From: Glandiceps talaboti
Lineage: Eukaryota > Hemichordata > Enteropneusta > Spengelidae
Assembly: GCF_964340395.1 (NCBI RefSeq)
Contig: NC_135564.1
Span: 7,051,861 to 7,115,860 of the forward strand
Direction of reading: 5' to 3'
Length of the DNA: 64,000 nt
The notes beneath the pieces were generated by a model, which was not told the DNA's origin, searched no databases, and saw nothing but the letters and a program-made list of their open reading frames with translations. Every line of letters begins with the position of its first letter. The first letter of the stretch is position 1. Position numbers and translations under genes: made by a program. Shown here in pieces: positions 12,644 through 45,035 of this stretch.

Positions 12644-14054
12644 GACTCTAACGAAAGGTTGTAAACTCAGTTGGGAGATCCAAATTATGACTGAGTATGG
12701 TATTAAGTGCCTTGTTGCACAGTTTGTGACACGTTCGTAACTCTGCTCATGATTTTCAGTCAATTTACTGCAAAGGTGCTGTTAATGTGACATTGTAATA
12801 CCAAATTAATTATTGCAATTTTTTTTCTACTCTTTCACCCATTGCAAGTGTATTGTATTACACTATTAAAATCCAATTACCTCTTAGAGTTATGGCTAAA
12901 TAAAAATAAACAAATATTGGCTTCCAACTTTTAATGTAATCTCCACTTAATGAATTTGCAACAGAAATGCATGTGTTATAGTTTTGTGTTATACTGGCAA
13001 TAATAGAACAGAGAAGCAAGTCAAATATTCAGTAGACAACAAGACAATATTTTTTTCATACAATGTTTTGGCAGGGCTGGTATCACGACTTTGAAAAAAC
13101 ACATATAGTGGCCATGTATACATATAACTTTGTAAAAGTAATTGGTTGTATGTCAATGGTTGTATAATATGACTGCCTTGACAAAGATATTATTATCCAC
13201 ATTTCAGAGTCGCTGTTATCATACAAGATAAGATGCACTTTTGTAATAGAAGTGACATCCTGCTATCCAGACAAGCTATGCAAATAAGGCATCTTGAGAA
13301 GATTGGATATGAGGTCATACAGGTAAGTGATGTGTTACTACTTACTAAATTGCGCCCTCAGGTGGTGAAATAGAGCAGTGATACAAATGGTTGCAAATAC
13401 AAGTGACTAGATCTTTCCAATAAATCATGCCCTTTGTTTTGAAGTAGAGCAGTTATGTAAATGGGTGAAAAGACAAGTAAGTAGATCTTTCAAATAAATC
13501 ATGCCCTCTAGTGGTGATATAGTGGAAAAATGGTTGAAAAGAGAAGTTATAAATCATGAACTCGAGTGGAGAAGCGGAGTGGAGATATTAGTAAGTGAAG
13601 TACAGGTCAATAGACATTTATTGTCTAGCTGCTAGACCCTTGCTGAATTCTGCCAACTTTGAAAGTGCCCACATGTTGCATAGCATCAAGACACTGTCGA
13701 GGGCTTGCCAGAGAGCTTCATTTAGGCAATTACTACAGAATCACAAATAGGTAGCGTGAAACTGGGTGGTGTTTTCAAAAGGAAAAATAATTGACCATTT
13801 ATTGAATTTGAATTATAATGATGTTGAGCTGACTACATTAGACCTCAGATCACTAACGAGATTAGACACAGTGATCTTGGTAGTAATTTGGCTAGAAAAG
13901 GCAGTGCAGCTTTTGAAATCATGTAATTTCTAAGATTTATTTGAATTTTATCTATTGACAGATTCCTTTCTTTGACCTGGACAAACTTGATGACATGGAA
14001 GAACTGAAGGCATATCTCAAAGAGAAGATATTTTCATCCATTCGGAGCAGCTGA
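7656..14054 (+). CDS. FASTKD1: FAST kinase domain-containing (FASTKD-family) mitochondrial RNA-binding protein with RAP domain
   Basis: Coding exons: 7656-8894, 9376-9508, 10477-10586, 10946-11090, 11825-12584, 13208-13322, 13962-14054 (2595 nt, 864 aa). All junctions are GT-AG and in frame. The N terminus is Arg-rich with no acidic residue in the first ~30 positions, as in a mitochondrial targeting peptide. Residues ~340-540 form the FAST_1/FAST_2 helical region; DQAVGLDCPNYDGPRL is a recognisable family segment. The C terminus (~797-860) is the RAP domain: VAVIIQDKMHFCN, RQAMQIRHLEKIGYEVIQIP, LKAYLKEKIFS. Members of this family process and stabilise mitochondrial RNAs. Length and the segment before the RAP domain (IDFELYVDRNG) fit FASTKD1 best from memory; FASTKD3 is not excluded, so the symbol is provisional. 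Exon 5 inserts ~250 polar, acidic, Ser/Glu-rich residues (545-795) ahead of RAP. A 5' untranslated exon probably ends at 6848. Poly(A) candidates lie at 14691 and 14963. Confidence 0.9.
9620..9874 (+). mobile_element. tRNA-derived SINE, copy 1 (FASTKD intron 2)
   Basis: About 255 bp, roughly 75-80% identical by eye to 10642-10894. It has a tRNA-like head (AGAGTGGTTAAACCACTTGCC), a shared body (AAGAAGAGTGTCGTTCAGTTTGACT, partly) and the same 3' end (CAGTATAAATAAAGAT). It is followed by a short (ATT)n(GAT)n tail to about 9911, as expected for a LINE-mobilised SINE. Orientation is the same as the host gene. Confidence 0.7.
10642..10894 (+). mobile_element. tRNA-derived SINE, copy 2 (FASTKD intron 3)
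   Basis: An exact A-box match TGGCCAAGTGG lies at 10651-10661, and a near B-box (TTTCGAACC) about 30 bp later marks a tRNA-derived pol III head. The central part contains CAGGTTTTCCCCGGGTACTC, a block that I recall from several marine-invertebrate SINEs. The 3' end (TAGTATAAATAAAGATT) is shared with copy 1. Confidence 0.75.
11545..11700 (+). repeat. Minisatellite, ~64-bp unit, about 3 copies (FASTKD intron 4)
   Basis: Units contain TAGAGTTATCTATTTGTAAT followed by GGCCAGGGAACATGTATAG. A separate duplication of a TTTGACCTCCCTTTG-containing segment lies just upstream at about 11105-11260, and a C17 run at about 11300-11316. None is coding. Confidence 0.7.
12608..12639 (+). repeat. (CA)16 repeat just after a FASTKD splice donor
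   Basis: An uninterrupted (CA)n run starts about 22 nt downstream of the exon 5 donor at 12585. CA repeats in this position are known binding sites for hnRNP L-type splicing factors; an effect here is inferred. Confidence 0.8.
13330..13580 (+). repeat. Degenerate tandem repeat, ~70-bp unit, three copies (FASTKD intron 6)
   Basis: Units share AGATCTTTCCAATAAATCAT followed by GCCCT and a 'GTGGTGAAATAGAGCAGT'-like start. The copies diverge, the third being shortened. Confidence 0.6.
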
Positions 14055-14546
14055 GGTAAAAATATGTTGTTCAGACCACCCGATAACTAAAAATGTGGAA
14101 CCACAGACAAGTGATGGAACATAGTTTATTTGGTGCTAGAATTTACATGGAAAGTGTGCATTTGACAAACAGAAAGTTTCAGTTTAGAGGTTAGTGAGAA
14201 TTTATGAAATTGTGTCACCTTGTTATACAGAATAGGCCATTCCAGACTGCAAACGGGAAATTGAGAATACAGCGCCCTTGCTCAAATTGGGGGTCTCATC
14301 ACCTCATAGTACCGTTTCTTAAGAGCTTTGTCCTTAGGTAATCTGTAGAAGTGTAAATCAGGGATGTTTTTCGTATTGTTCAGACATCAAGGAAAGCAGC
14401 AGTGCTGTCTGATTAACTGAGTAACCTCTACCATGTATACCCCCAAGGTACACACAGACAGGAAGTAGAGCGCCACCATGGCAAATTTTGGAAAGGCCCA
14501 ATCAGTGAAATATAGGTATTAAATTTGGAACAGCACCAATACATTT

Positions 14547-14892
14547 AAAGTGGCCATGTAGATGAAGATTGGGTATTCATTTGGATTTTTACTTTATAAA
14601 ATAATTTTATCATGGTGTCTTACTTGAAAAATCAATGTGAAACAACATATACCAAGTCCTTGTTTGTAACTCAATAATATGCAAAAGATTAATAAATGTG
14701 TAAAATGTTTGTTATTATACGTTCAGTAACAAACTTTTCATATATTCTTTTAGCTCTTTGCAATGTATTGAGTTACAAACACAGACGTTGTCAATGTTGT
14801 TTCACATTGATATTTCAATTAGGAAGCCATGATAAAATTGTTTTATAAATTAAAAATCCAAAAACCCAATCCTCATCCAGATGGCCACTTTT
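14547..14892. mobile_element. Long imperfect palindrome (foldback element) after FASTKD
   Basis: Two ~170-bp arms face each other around about 14722. AAAGTGGCCATGTAGATGAA at the left end matches the reverse complement of the right end, and matching continues through ATGGATTTTT-, ATCAATGTGAAACAACA- and GTTTGTAACTCAATA-like blocks to the centre. This structure is typical of a non-autonomous DNA element. No convincing target-site duplication was found. Confidence 0.7.
14691..14696 (+). promoter_or_regulatory. Candidate poly(A) signal AATAAA for FASTKD
   Basis: This is the first canonical AATAAA after the stop codon at 14054. It lies in the left arm of the foldback element. A second hexamer is at 14963-14968. 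Confidence 0.4.
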
Positions 14893-15443
14893 CAAATAAT
14901 TGTGACTTTTTGATCACACAGTGATGTCCATTGTTCAATTTAAATGTGTCTAAAACTGAGAAAATAAACAAACGTTTTTTTTCTATCTTTACAATATTGT
15001 TTATTCACATTGAATTACAGTGTACTGAAATATATTCAAAATGTAATTATGTAAATGGCAATATTTCTAGAAATGATGTTGTGTGTATATGAATGTTAAC
15101 ATACAAAGTCGGATAGTTTGTGTTTGTTTGTTTAACTATGGGTACTTTTTATGTTGATGAGTATGCACATCATGCGGTATGTATTCTCTTGTATGTGCAG
15201 TGAAGTTTTCAGTTCTATGTCTTGCTCTCTGGGGTTTTAAACCTAGCTTTTTGATTTCTTACTTGTGTTGTAGTTTCTTTGTAGTTTGGCAAACCAAAAT
15301 GAATAAATGGAATGTTATTATGAAAACAACATTACAGATTGTGGATATTTATATTATGAAAAGTAACCATAGCAATTTCAAAATTACTAATTATATGCAT
15401 AAACTGAAATATTCCTGCATTGAAAAAATGTGATATTGGGTAT

Positions 15444-15445
<2 letters not shown>

Positions 15446-15508
<63 letters not shown>
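15446..15508 (+). repeat. (TG)n microsatellite
   Basis: About 31 uninterrupted TG units. The Cys-Val reading frames across it are artefacts of the repeat. Confidence 0.95.
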
Positions 15509-15510
<2 letters not shown>

Positions 15511-18011
15511 ACAAACAAAACACTGGATTTAAAATTCTTAGTTCATCAGTTTGGAGTGGAGTGTATGGTTCATGGAATGATCAAGTCACTGTTTCCGCTT
15601 ACATGGCACCCTTTCTCATGCCTGTACGGGGTCTGTCATAATGAGCTGAGACATTTAAAGGGAAGATGTATCACTCAGTGATGTCAAATAAATGTAAAAT
15701 AGCATGTGATCTAATCTAAATATGTATGATGGATATTAAATGACTACTGTTGCCATGACAATGTCATCACTCGCATCATGCACAGAGCTATATTCATAAT
15801 ACAAATATTTAACTAACACAAAAGTGACAAAAACAAGATGTTACATTTAAAAAAAGAGACAACTAGAAATTTTAGAAAACTAACAAAAGTCCTTGAACTT
15901 GGAGCTGATCTCATCAATGAGAAGAGACTATTCAACAGAACAGTACCACTACAGTGAAATATCTGTTTGCCTTATTTAGTTTTGACTTTAGGGATGTACA
16001 ACATGTTGTCATTACTGACATTTTAATACATTACTCATCAAAACATGCAAAGGACAGACAGTATTTGGTAGGTATTTGAAAGAACAAAATTTGAACAAGA
16101 AATATGGCATTGTAGAAATAGCTGACGAAATATCTGGAGAAATTTTGTAGTTGTGTTCATGTATGTTATCAGCTCAATGAAAAGAAAAATGTTTTAAAAA
16201 AGGAGAAATATCAGAAGTAAGCTGTCAAAGATTTGTATGGCGGCCATGTTTGTTTCTACATATCTCATGAACCATCTTATATTTCTTGAATCCGACTCAA
16301 TTTTTTTAAACAACGCCCTCTATGGTCAGATCAGAAGAAAAAAAAACACAACTCCACTCATGGTAAGGATGGCCACACCACAACCATGAGTGAAAGTTAT
16401 TGCTTTGCTCAAATTTGGAACTCGTCATGGTTGATCGCGTCCATCTGATTTCTAAAGCATCCTTACTGTTTAATACGAGTATGATTATGAATTCAAAAGC
16501 ATCACCAACATGTACACACAAACTTTTTTTTCTCTTTTTAACTGACAAAATCAACAGTGAGGAATGTAGTAATGAAAGAGTGTCACCTATATACCATACA
16601 CACAACAAAATCAAATTCATTGACAATTGCCAACATTAGCCATCTTTTATTTCTTCTTAAAAAAACAAAACTTCCCAGATAACAAGATAAGATACAAAAT
16701 TTATTTCTGAAAAGTTTATCAAAATTAAACTCATTGTAAATGTAATCAGAGTTTTAATACTTGACAATGGCAAATTTTTGATATATTGAAAAAAAAATTA
16801 ATGCTGTTTTCAGGAAAATAAATTATTTTACTGTCATATTCTTTCTAATTTATCCCAATTTCTTTAAATCTATCATAGAAAATATTTGGTTTCTGATATA
16901 ATAATGTTGAAAATATGTATACTTGATCAAAGACACTTTTTATTTCTGTTTTGACAATCAAAAAACAACGTGAAGACACTGTACTCAAACAGACACAATT
17001 TATAATAGTTTAGTTACAACCGAGAGAAGGACACATTTTCAGGAAAACAAAATGGCTGCCAGATTCCGTTGAAAGATCTTGCCGAACATGTGTGGCAACT
17101 CTCTTTGCAGGCATTGAATGTAAAATTTGAAGTGTTACTATGGAAACAGTATTCTCATTGAGTAAGGAATCTACAATTTTATTGTAGAAATTATTGCAGA
17201 ATTTGATACACGTTTTCAAGACTGGTGTAATTTTCAGAAACTGTCTCTATAACTTTCACTTTTAATAGCACCAAACATTTTTTTATAAAAAAAGTGATGT
17301 TTTTTAAAATATTTTTTCCAATGACTACAAAGTTCATTGTATTTGATAATTTCTTTGATTATAGAGCCCAGGTTAATAATTGAATACATACATATGGTCT
17401 TTGACAAAAAGTGGAAAATTCAGTTTGCACAGTATATGAAATTTTCTTATTTTCCCATTTTCAAAGACGACTTACAGGGTTTGATTTGTAACTTTTTTTT
17501 TTACATTTTTGTAAAATTTTAAAAAATTTATTCATTAACGAACGAACTATGGCATCAAGAACTTTGTCCTTTTTTTCTTTTTTTTTGTCTTTTTCTATTT
17601 GTAGGGAGTGAAAAGTGAGATATGCAAATTCATGACCTGTGTAGACACTTACATCACTCACACCCTAGATTTTATTGTAAATTTCTAAATAACCTAATTT
17701 AAGACACAAACAATTCTGAATACCTACCTAGAAGAAACTATAAAATAAATCACTACAAAGGCTAATAAATCGCTAGATTCTGAAAAAAAATAACTAACTA
17801 TATTTATCTAAGAAACAAATGTCTCCTATCGTACAGCTTTGACCTTTGAAGGTGGTGTAACCACGGCAACGAACTTTGCATATACATGTAGTGTAACCAT
17901 GACAATGTAATTATATGTTTATCTATTCTACTGAGGTATAAAATGTTTGCAGAATAAATATGATTTTTACATGTAAGGTTAAAAATAAGAAATAAAGAGG
18001 TTAGGTTAAAG

Positions 18012-18442
18012 TACAACCCTTGCAGTAGTTGTTTAGAGTTGCTGCTGCTGGTCAGAATTTCATTTCATCAATAGTTGCTTATGACACTATAGAGTCTATT
18101 CCTTATCACACTATCAGACTGTCATACATTGATACAAAAACAACAGTGATTGCTGCCCATGTAGATTCATGTAAAGCTTTTATCACTTTGTTTATGTCTG
18201 TAAAAGTTAGTGGTATGGTGTAAGACTTAGCACTGACTTTTACAGACGTAAACAAACTGATAAGAACATGACATGACCCTACATCAGAGGCACCCACTGT
18301 TGTTTTGTATTCATGTATGTCATTTTGGTAGTGTGATAAGGAGAAGACTTTTCGGCACCTACAAAGCCAGTGTTGTCTTCTGCTGATAAAAACAACATTC
18401 TGATCAGAGACATCTCTAGACAGTACTGCTGCAAGGGTTGTA
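18012..18442. mobile_element. Palindromic MITE flanked by TA (Tc1/mariner-type)
   Basis: The terminal inverted repeats are CAACCCTTGCAGTAG (from 18014) and CTGCTGCAAGGGTTG (to 18440), flanked on both sides by TA (18012-13 and 18441-42). The interior is a near-complete imperfect palindrome: CCTTATCACACTA against TAGTGTGATAAGG, and ACTTTTACAGACGTAAAC against its partner. TA target duplication is the hallmark of the Tc1/mariner group. No transposase frame is present. Confidence 0.8.
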
Positions 18443-19021
18443 AGAAATAGACTTTAACAATCATGAAAATTGATAAAGGAGTGCTGAAGTCCCAATATAA
18501 TACAAAATTCATATTTATATTGAATTGTGAACATGATAAAACTTTCATGTGTGTTTTAGTTTTACACACAAGATACCATGATTACTAGAACTAAAAAAAA
18601 ATGAAATCAATCTCCAATAACTCCAGTTTCTTAAACTTTGTCAACATTAATCACCAACTTTTGAGTTTTTCTTTGACATTTTGTTCCAATTTCTACTTAA
18701 AAAAATGAAAATTTATGTCATAAATCCCAAATCAGAGTAAAGAAAGTCTTAAATAATCCTGTAGAAGGTTAATGTTGCTATGGGAATGGTAATATCATGA
18801 TATTAACCAGCCTCAGAAATAAGAGTTCACCCACTTTGAGTAAATAAATAACAAACACATATAGATATTCCAATAATGTTAGTTCTACACTACATTTCTA
18901 TACATGTTGTATTTCTACCCTACTACTGTACTACTAAGTTATCTAACAATATACATTTTACTTTGCTTTTACCGTACACATAAACAGACTTTCTTCAAAA
19001 TACACAAAAGGGAATTATTTG

Positions 19022-19356
19022 TTAAAGGGAACCACCAATCCAGAAATCAGATTTTCATAAACTTTGGATTCTTGACAGTCATTTCATTGAATATTCATTC
19101 TCATGACAATTTGCCTAAAGGTATTAAGAATTTTGGAGTCATGAATATTCAGTGTTCATCTAATAAATATATATGTCTGCTAAGTCCCATGATGCAACAG
19201 TGAACCAGTATGAGAACAATAGAGGTGAAATAGAGTTTCAATTTGATGTTTCTTGGCAATTGTGCAAAATTTATGTGATACTAAATCACGAAATATGACT
19301 CCAGAACCTAAAGTTTATGAAAATACATCCATTTCCTGGACAGGTCTTCCCCTTAA
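19022..19356. mobile_element. TIR element flanked by TTAA
   Basis: Left TTAAAGGGAACCACCAATCC and right (reverse complement) TTAAGGGGAAGACCTGTCC are followed on both sides by a shared CATAAACTTTGG/AGGTTCT block. TTAA at both edges suggests piggyBac-type insertion, though the TIR does not begin with the usual CCC. The same family is present at 1672-1936. Confidence 0.65.
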
Positions 19357-19844
19357 AATTTGTGCTGGTCTGTTTATATCAAATACATATATCTTTACTG
19401 ATTTATTAATTAGTAGAAGTATGATTTATATGTACATAACTTTGATGTATATGGTTGTTTTTTTTATTCATTTAGTTTGACTCTATGCATCAGTCTGTTG
19501 TTAAGGTCAAATTTCAGGAAGCATTTGTCGAGAAATTCCTTTCCACAGATTTAAAAGTTGTGTTTGGTTTACAACAGCACACTTCTCATTTCTCTTCGTG
19601 GACTACTTAGACACTATGTCACTTTTTTTTAAAGCGTGACTGTAACAAAGTCGTGATAATCAGGATTTGAAACTTTTAAAATTCGTATTTCACATCTCCA
19701 TTGTGTTATTTTTGGAGATGTTCCTAGTTGGAAATTTAATACCCTTGGAATTTCACATTGTTTCAACAAGAGGAACTTCTCATGTTTTGTCAAACGTTTA
19801 CCAAATTTTTTCCAAAAAAAAAGGAAGAAAACTCGAAGGCTTTA

Positions 19845-20150
19845 TGTAAATAGCTGTAAAATTCACAACCCTAACAGTTTATAGCTGCAGATACCAATTT
19901 GATCTTAAACGGTAAGGTCAAGGGTCAAAGTTGAAGCTGAATTACAAATTCTAGGTGTTGACCTGGTGACTTGGCACAAAAAGGAATGAAAATTCAAAGG
20001 TATTTTAAACAGCTGTAAAATTGACTATCCTATATGTTAATGGTTCTACCAATTTGTTCATAAATTGAAAGGTCAAGGGTCAAAGTTGAAGAGGTCAAAT
20101 AAAACATAGTCTAGATGTTGACCTGGTGACCTGGCATATTTTCTACTGAA
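19845..20150 (+). repeat. Two-copy tandem duplication, ~150-bp unit
   Basis: Both copies contain CAGCTGTAAAATT-like starts, AAGGTCAAGGGTCAAAGTTG and GTTGACCTGGTGAC. Non-coding. Confidence 0.75.
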
Positions 20151-21905
20151 TACAGTAGAGCTGTAAATTCATGAGATTGATGACCTTGCCTGTACGGCAA
20201 AAGATAAAAACCAAACACTTGGAGAAGAAAAAATCTGTAATGTGTCTTTGAAAAAACAATAAGTACCGAGATGTGTCTTTGACAAAAAATAATAAGTCCC
20301 ATATCACACATTATCAGATAAAAATGTAAGAATTTAAAAAAAATATGCTTAGAAATTCTAATGACAGCTTCTAAGTGCCCGCAATTAAATTTCACATTTT
20401 AATGTAAAATATATGATCATTTTAAAACTATTTATAGTCATTTACTACGGCAATTTAGTTTTAAATGCATTAGGTATGATATATTGTCTATGTTCAAGTA
20501 GCACACTTGTGTATAACTTATCATGATGAGTCATTTAGTACAACACACCTAAAAACACCTTGCAGAATTTATTTTGTTAAAATCCCCAACCCGAAATGAT
20601 TGTACTTCACAGATGACATTGCCATTTGCTATCACTAGAGGGCAGTATTTAATGGAAAGGTGTATTTCTATTTGGTTCTATCTATTTATATATCGTACAC
20701 AGTTGGGTCATAAGCCATTTCATATTTTAAAATGCAGTTTTTTAGGGTGGAGTTATACTTCGGCATGAGCCAAGGGTCCAACAAGTCAAGTTTCTTAGGG
20801 CGTGGGTATACATGTACTTTGGCATGACCAAGCTTGTGAGTGACTAATTGTATTTTATGGTGTGTGGTCATTTTCTGGCATGAACCGATGGGTGCAACCT
20901 GTCGTGATATCACCTGGGAATAAACTCAGTGGTTTAATAAAAATTACTAATACCCTGATTTACAAATTTTGATTATGTTGCAAAGATAGATTCATATTGA
21001 ATTGATTGCTATTTCTTTAACCCCCATTTCAATCCCAGTCTTTGCTTACTACCGTACTATCAAATTTATGGCATATATAGAAATTAATTATTCTTTTTTT
21101 TTTGACTAAATTTTTCTCTAGCTCTGCCAGACATATGTTTTTAACACCTAAATTTCAATATAAATTTGGCATCTGAATATAGACTTTAAAGGTAATATCT
21201 TCACCCACGTTTAAATGTTATTAAGGTGGGTATATACATGGTGCATACACTGTTATATGCCATTGTTAAGTAAGGTTTGATGAGATCATGTATACTTACA
21301 GTTAAGCCCACGATACCCTAGAGTCTAGTGATGTGGGGATTTTGACCATTGTCTCCCCTCATGACTAGCATTTTCCAAATGGCTGTGTATTCAAATCTAA
21401 AATTATAGACATGGCGACGCTCCAGATATGGTAATCATATGCATCTCCTCATTGGTTCTAATCTAATCACATGGTGACACTATTGATGTCATCTAACATT
21501 TGAAAAAGCCTATTGTATGAGTTTGTGCTGGCTTTCTAGCTGAAGCTTCATTGAAGTGAAAAACTGTTAGGGAAGTGCTAGGCATGAGGGGAGACGATAG
21601 GAAAATCCTCATATGTCTAGACAAGGCTATGCCTACTATGTACTATTTACTGAAACCAGTTTGTTTAACTTTTAGGAATACAGTAAATTTAGCCAAAATG
21701 ATACGACTCTATCTCTACTCTCTGTCCCGTATTTTGAAAAGCAAGATTGGCAAAAAAAATTCACTTTGTTAATATACACATTAAAGACTAGATATTGCAT
21801 CAATACAGAAAGAGATTGAGGTTTCGGATACAGAAAAAAATCTCCAAACAGCAGTGTCTGAAACTACTTTGTGTGTACTGATGGTCAATGACATCAAATA
21901 AGGTC

Positions 21906-42531
<20,626 letters not shown>

Positions 42532-43355
42532 TTTCTCAAAGTGATTTTGGATGGAGAATTCTCTCATAGGAAATGGTGTGCCACTGCTGCCCTGACTAAG
42601 TGTTGGTTAGAAGTGTACTTTTGAAAAAGTCCACTATATTCACGCTGAACCAACGCCCAATGTCTTGATGGGTCACAACATTCTTGTGACTGCCAGTGTG
42701 CGGGGGTTCGTGTTCATCCCAGCGTATTCATAGAAACAATAATTGCGTGAATACATTACCATGACAACATAACCATTTTAATTCAGAATACGATCATTGA
42801 CACTTTTAAATTTTTAATATTACAATCACTTAAACTCATTGTTGTGTTCAAACACCCCTGCACAATAATAGATCGACCCTAAAATCGTCATCTGCTGGTA
42901 AGGCACGCGAATGGACTTTTAGCTATACGTAATGTATATTTTTACCGAACGGTATCGACCATAATTTGTACATGTCAAAACTGTTGTCGAGATGAGATTT
43001 TTAACGTACGTCTCTCCTCAGAGTGGGATAATCCTTTGCTATTATCTAAATAGACACACAGCTTCTACACATACGGGTCATGTCCTTAAAACGCCAGTAC
43101 AATCGTTATGACACAATAGGTATACATTCGTCCCACAAAGAAGCCATAGAAAGCTACGTCAGCAAATAAGAGTAGCAGGTAGTTTTTCACGAAGCAGGTG
43201 TAAGGGTATCCACTACAAAACTGTTCAAGTCAGTCACTGATATGTTAGAGAGGGTGTAGGATTCTATCATTTGAATACAGACTTTTTGTAATGCTTGGGT
43301 TTTTAAATACTTATTTTACATGAATGAAAGTCGATATCATACATAGTTAACTCAT

Positions 43356-43389
43356 AGTACCTCAGACCACTATAGTGGTCTTAGATACT
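43356..43389. other. Hairpin around CAGACCACTA/TAGTGGTCT
   Basis: AGTACCTCAGACCACTA is followed at once by TAGTGGTCTTAGATACT. A related hairpin (ATCTCAGACCA/TGGTCTGAGAT) occurs at 59693-59720. Confidence 0.5.
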
Positions 43390-43597
43390 ACACGGTACAT
43401 GGGAGAGGGATGGAGAGAGGAATGGACAGATAGGCATCCAAACTGGGTATGGTATGATTTCCTGTAACAAACGTGCTCCGATTAGACTGGATATACCCTC
43501 TAGATCTTAGTTTGGTAGTCCATAGTTTCGGTATGAGATCTTAACAAGAGTTCACTGAAAAGCCAATTTATTCAATTGTTGATTACTTTGTTTTTCT

Positions 43598-43640
<43 letters not shown>

Positions 43641-44874
43641 AAGTCTTTATTTTTTTTATCTTGTGGACCGATTGCAAGGTTTTAAGGGTATTTCCGAACT
43701 TACAAGAGTCGTGAAAACTTGGCAAGGTTTGATAGATGGTGAAACACGAAGTGTAAAAGATCATGTCTGGTAACGCTTCAGTTTTACTCAGTTCCTTATA
43801 TGCAGATTAGTATTGAAAAAATCAGTGAAAGCGGAATCAGAGCGTGAACTCCTAGCTCGATCGGTGATATCTTTTACATCGTCATACACACATCACGTCT
43901 CAGTTAATTCATCACAGTATGCAAATACACTTTACAGTGCGGTCAGTAATTTGTTGCATCGGTACAGCCTGACTCCTTTAACGCGAACCCCCCCCCCGCC
44001 TTTTCCTTGTTCACTCTCTTCTTTATCACCAGTAAACCAATTTGTCTTTGTGTGTTAATAATTTAGTCATCATTAATGTCACGTGTATATGTAAACCAAT
44101 TCTCATTTCCTAGGATCTAATTCAGTCACCGTGTTGTGGAACACAACCCCCCCCCCCCCCATGTGATGATACCGGCAATCATACGTACGCTCATTTAGCT
44201 GATAAACACCGAAACACGGGGATGCGTAATCATGCTCGTATACCATTACCAATTCTATGCTGCCAGTATCAAGCACGTCTAACGTATGGAGAATATTGTG
44301 ACACTTACAACATTATTTGACGTGTCGTATTCATCGCTGGTATTAACCTGCAATCAAGGCAACATTACGCGTTGCCTGACTCCCTGTAGGCCAAAATACA
44401 GTTACTATACCCCGCGAGTTATACTTTGTGTAACTTCTGCCATTTCAAATATTGTATATGGACCAGTTAGTAGTGAATACTTGGTCGCCTTGTTTTAGTT
44501 GTTACCTTTCAAGATTGAAGTTCACTATATTGAAACACTACACAAATATGCCGACTCAGCGTTTTTCCAGTTTGCTTTAGTCTTCGAGTGGTTGATGAAA
44601 GATTGTGTATTTGTTTTGTCAGTATGGTGTGTCAAGTTTGACACATTTTAGGATGATACGAGTTCACTGTTGTATCGTCCAACACACAGATCTAGATAAG
44701 ACTACGCAGGGTGGACAGTAGAAACAGACTATGGATGAATCGTCCACTAGTATTTAAATATCAGATCTCGACACAATACTGTAGTTAGTAGTAGTCTGAG
44801 GTTTACCACAGACAAAAGTCTATGATTTAGTCTTGATCGTCCACTGATCAAAGTATATTCATGGTGTCGTCATT

Positions 44875-45035
44875 GTCATTCATTCATTCATTCTTTCATT
44901 CATTCATTCATTCATTCATTCATTCATTCATTCATTCATTCATTCATTCATTCATCCATTCATTCATTCATTCATTCATTCATTCATTCATTCATTCATT
45001 CATTCATTCATCCATCCATTCATTCATTCATTCAT
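44875..45035 (+). repeat. (ATTC)n array
   Basis: About 160 bp with occasional ATCC variants. Confidence 0.95.

Larger units (their letters stand above)
14893..21905. other. Intergenic region between FASTKD and the Reeler gene
   Basis: No exon series could be assembled on either strand. It holds a (TG)n array (15446-15508), two TIR elements (18012-18442, 19022-19356), a two-copy ~150-bp tandem duplication (19845-20150) and a partial duplication near 20750-20900. Open frames here are short and lack coding character. Confidence 0.6.

Noticed and set aside
42532-42567. Upstream in-frame ATG extending the Reeler protein by 12 residues
   Set aside because: The extension would put charged residues ahead of the signal peptide; the downstream ATG gives a standard signal sequence.
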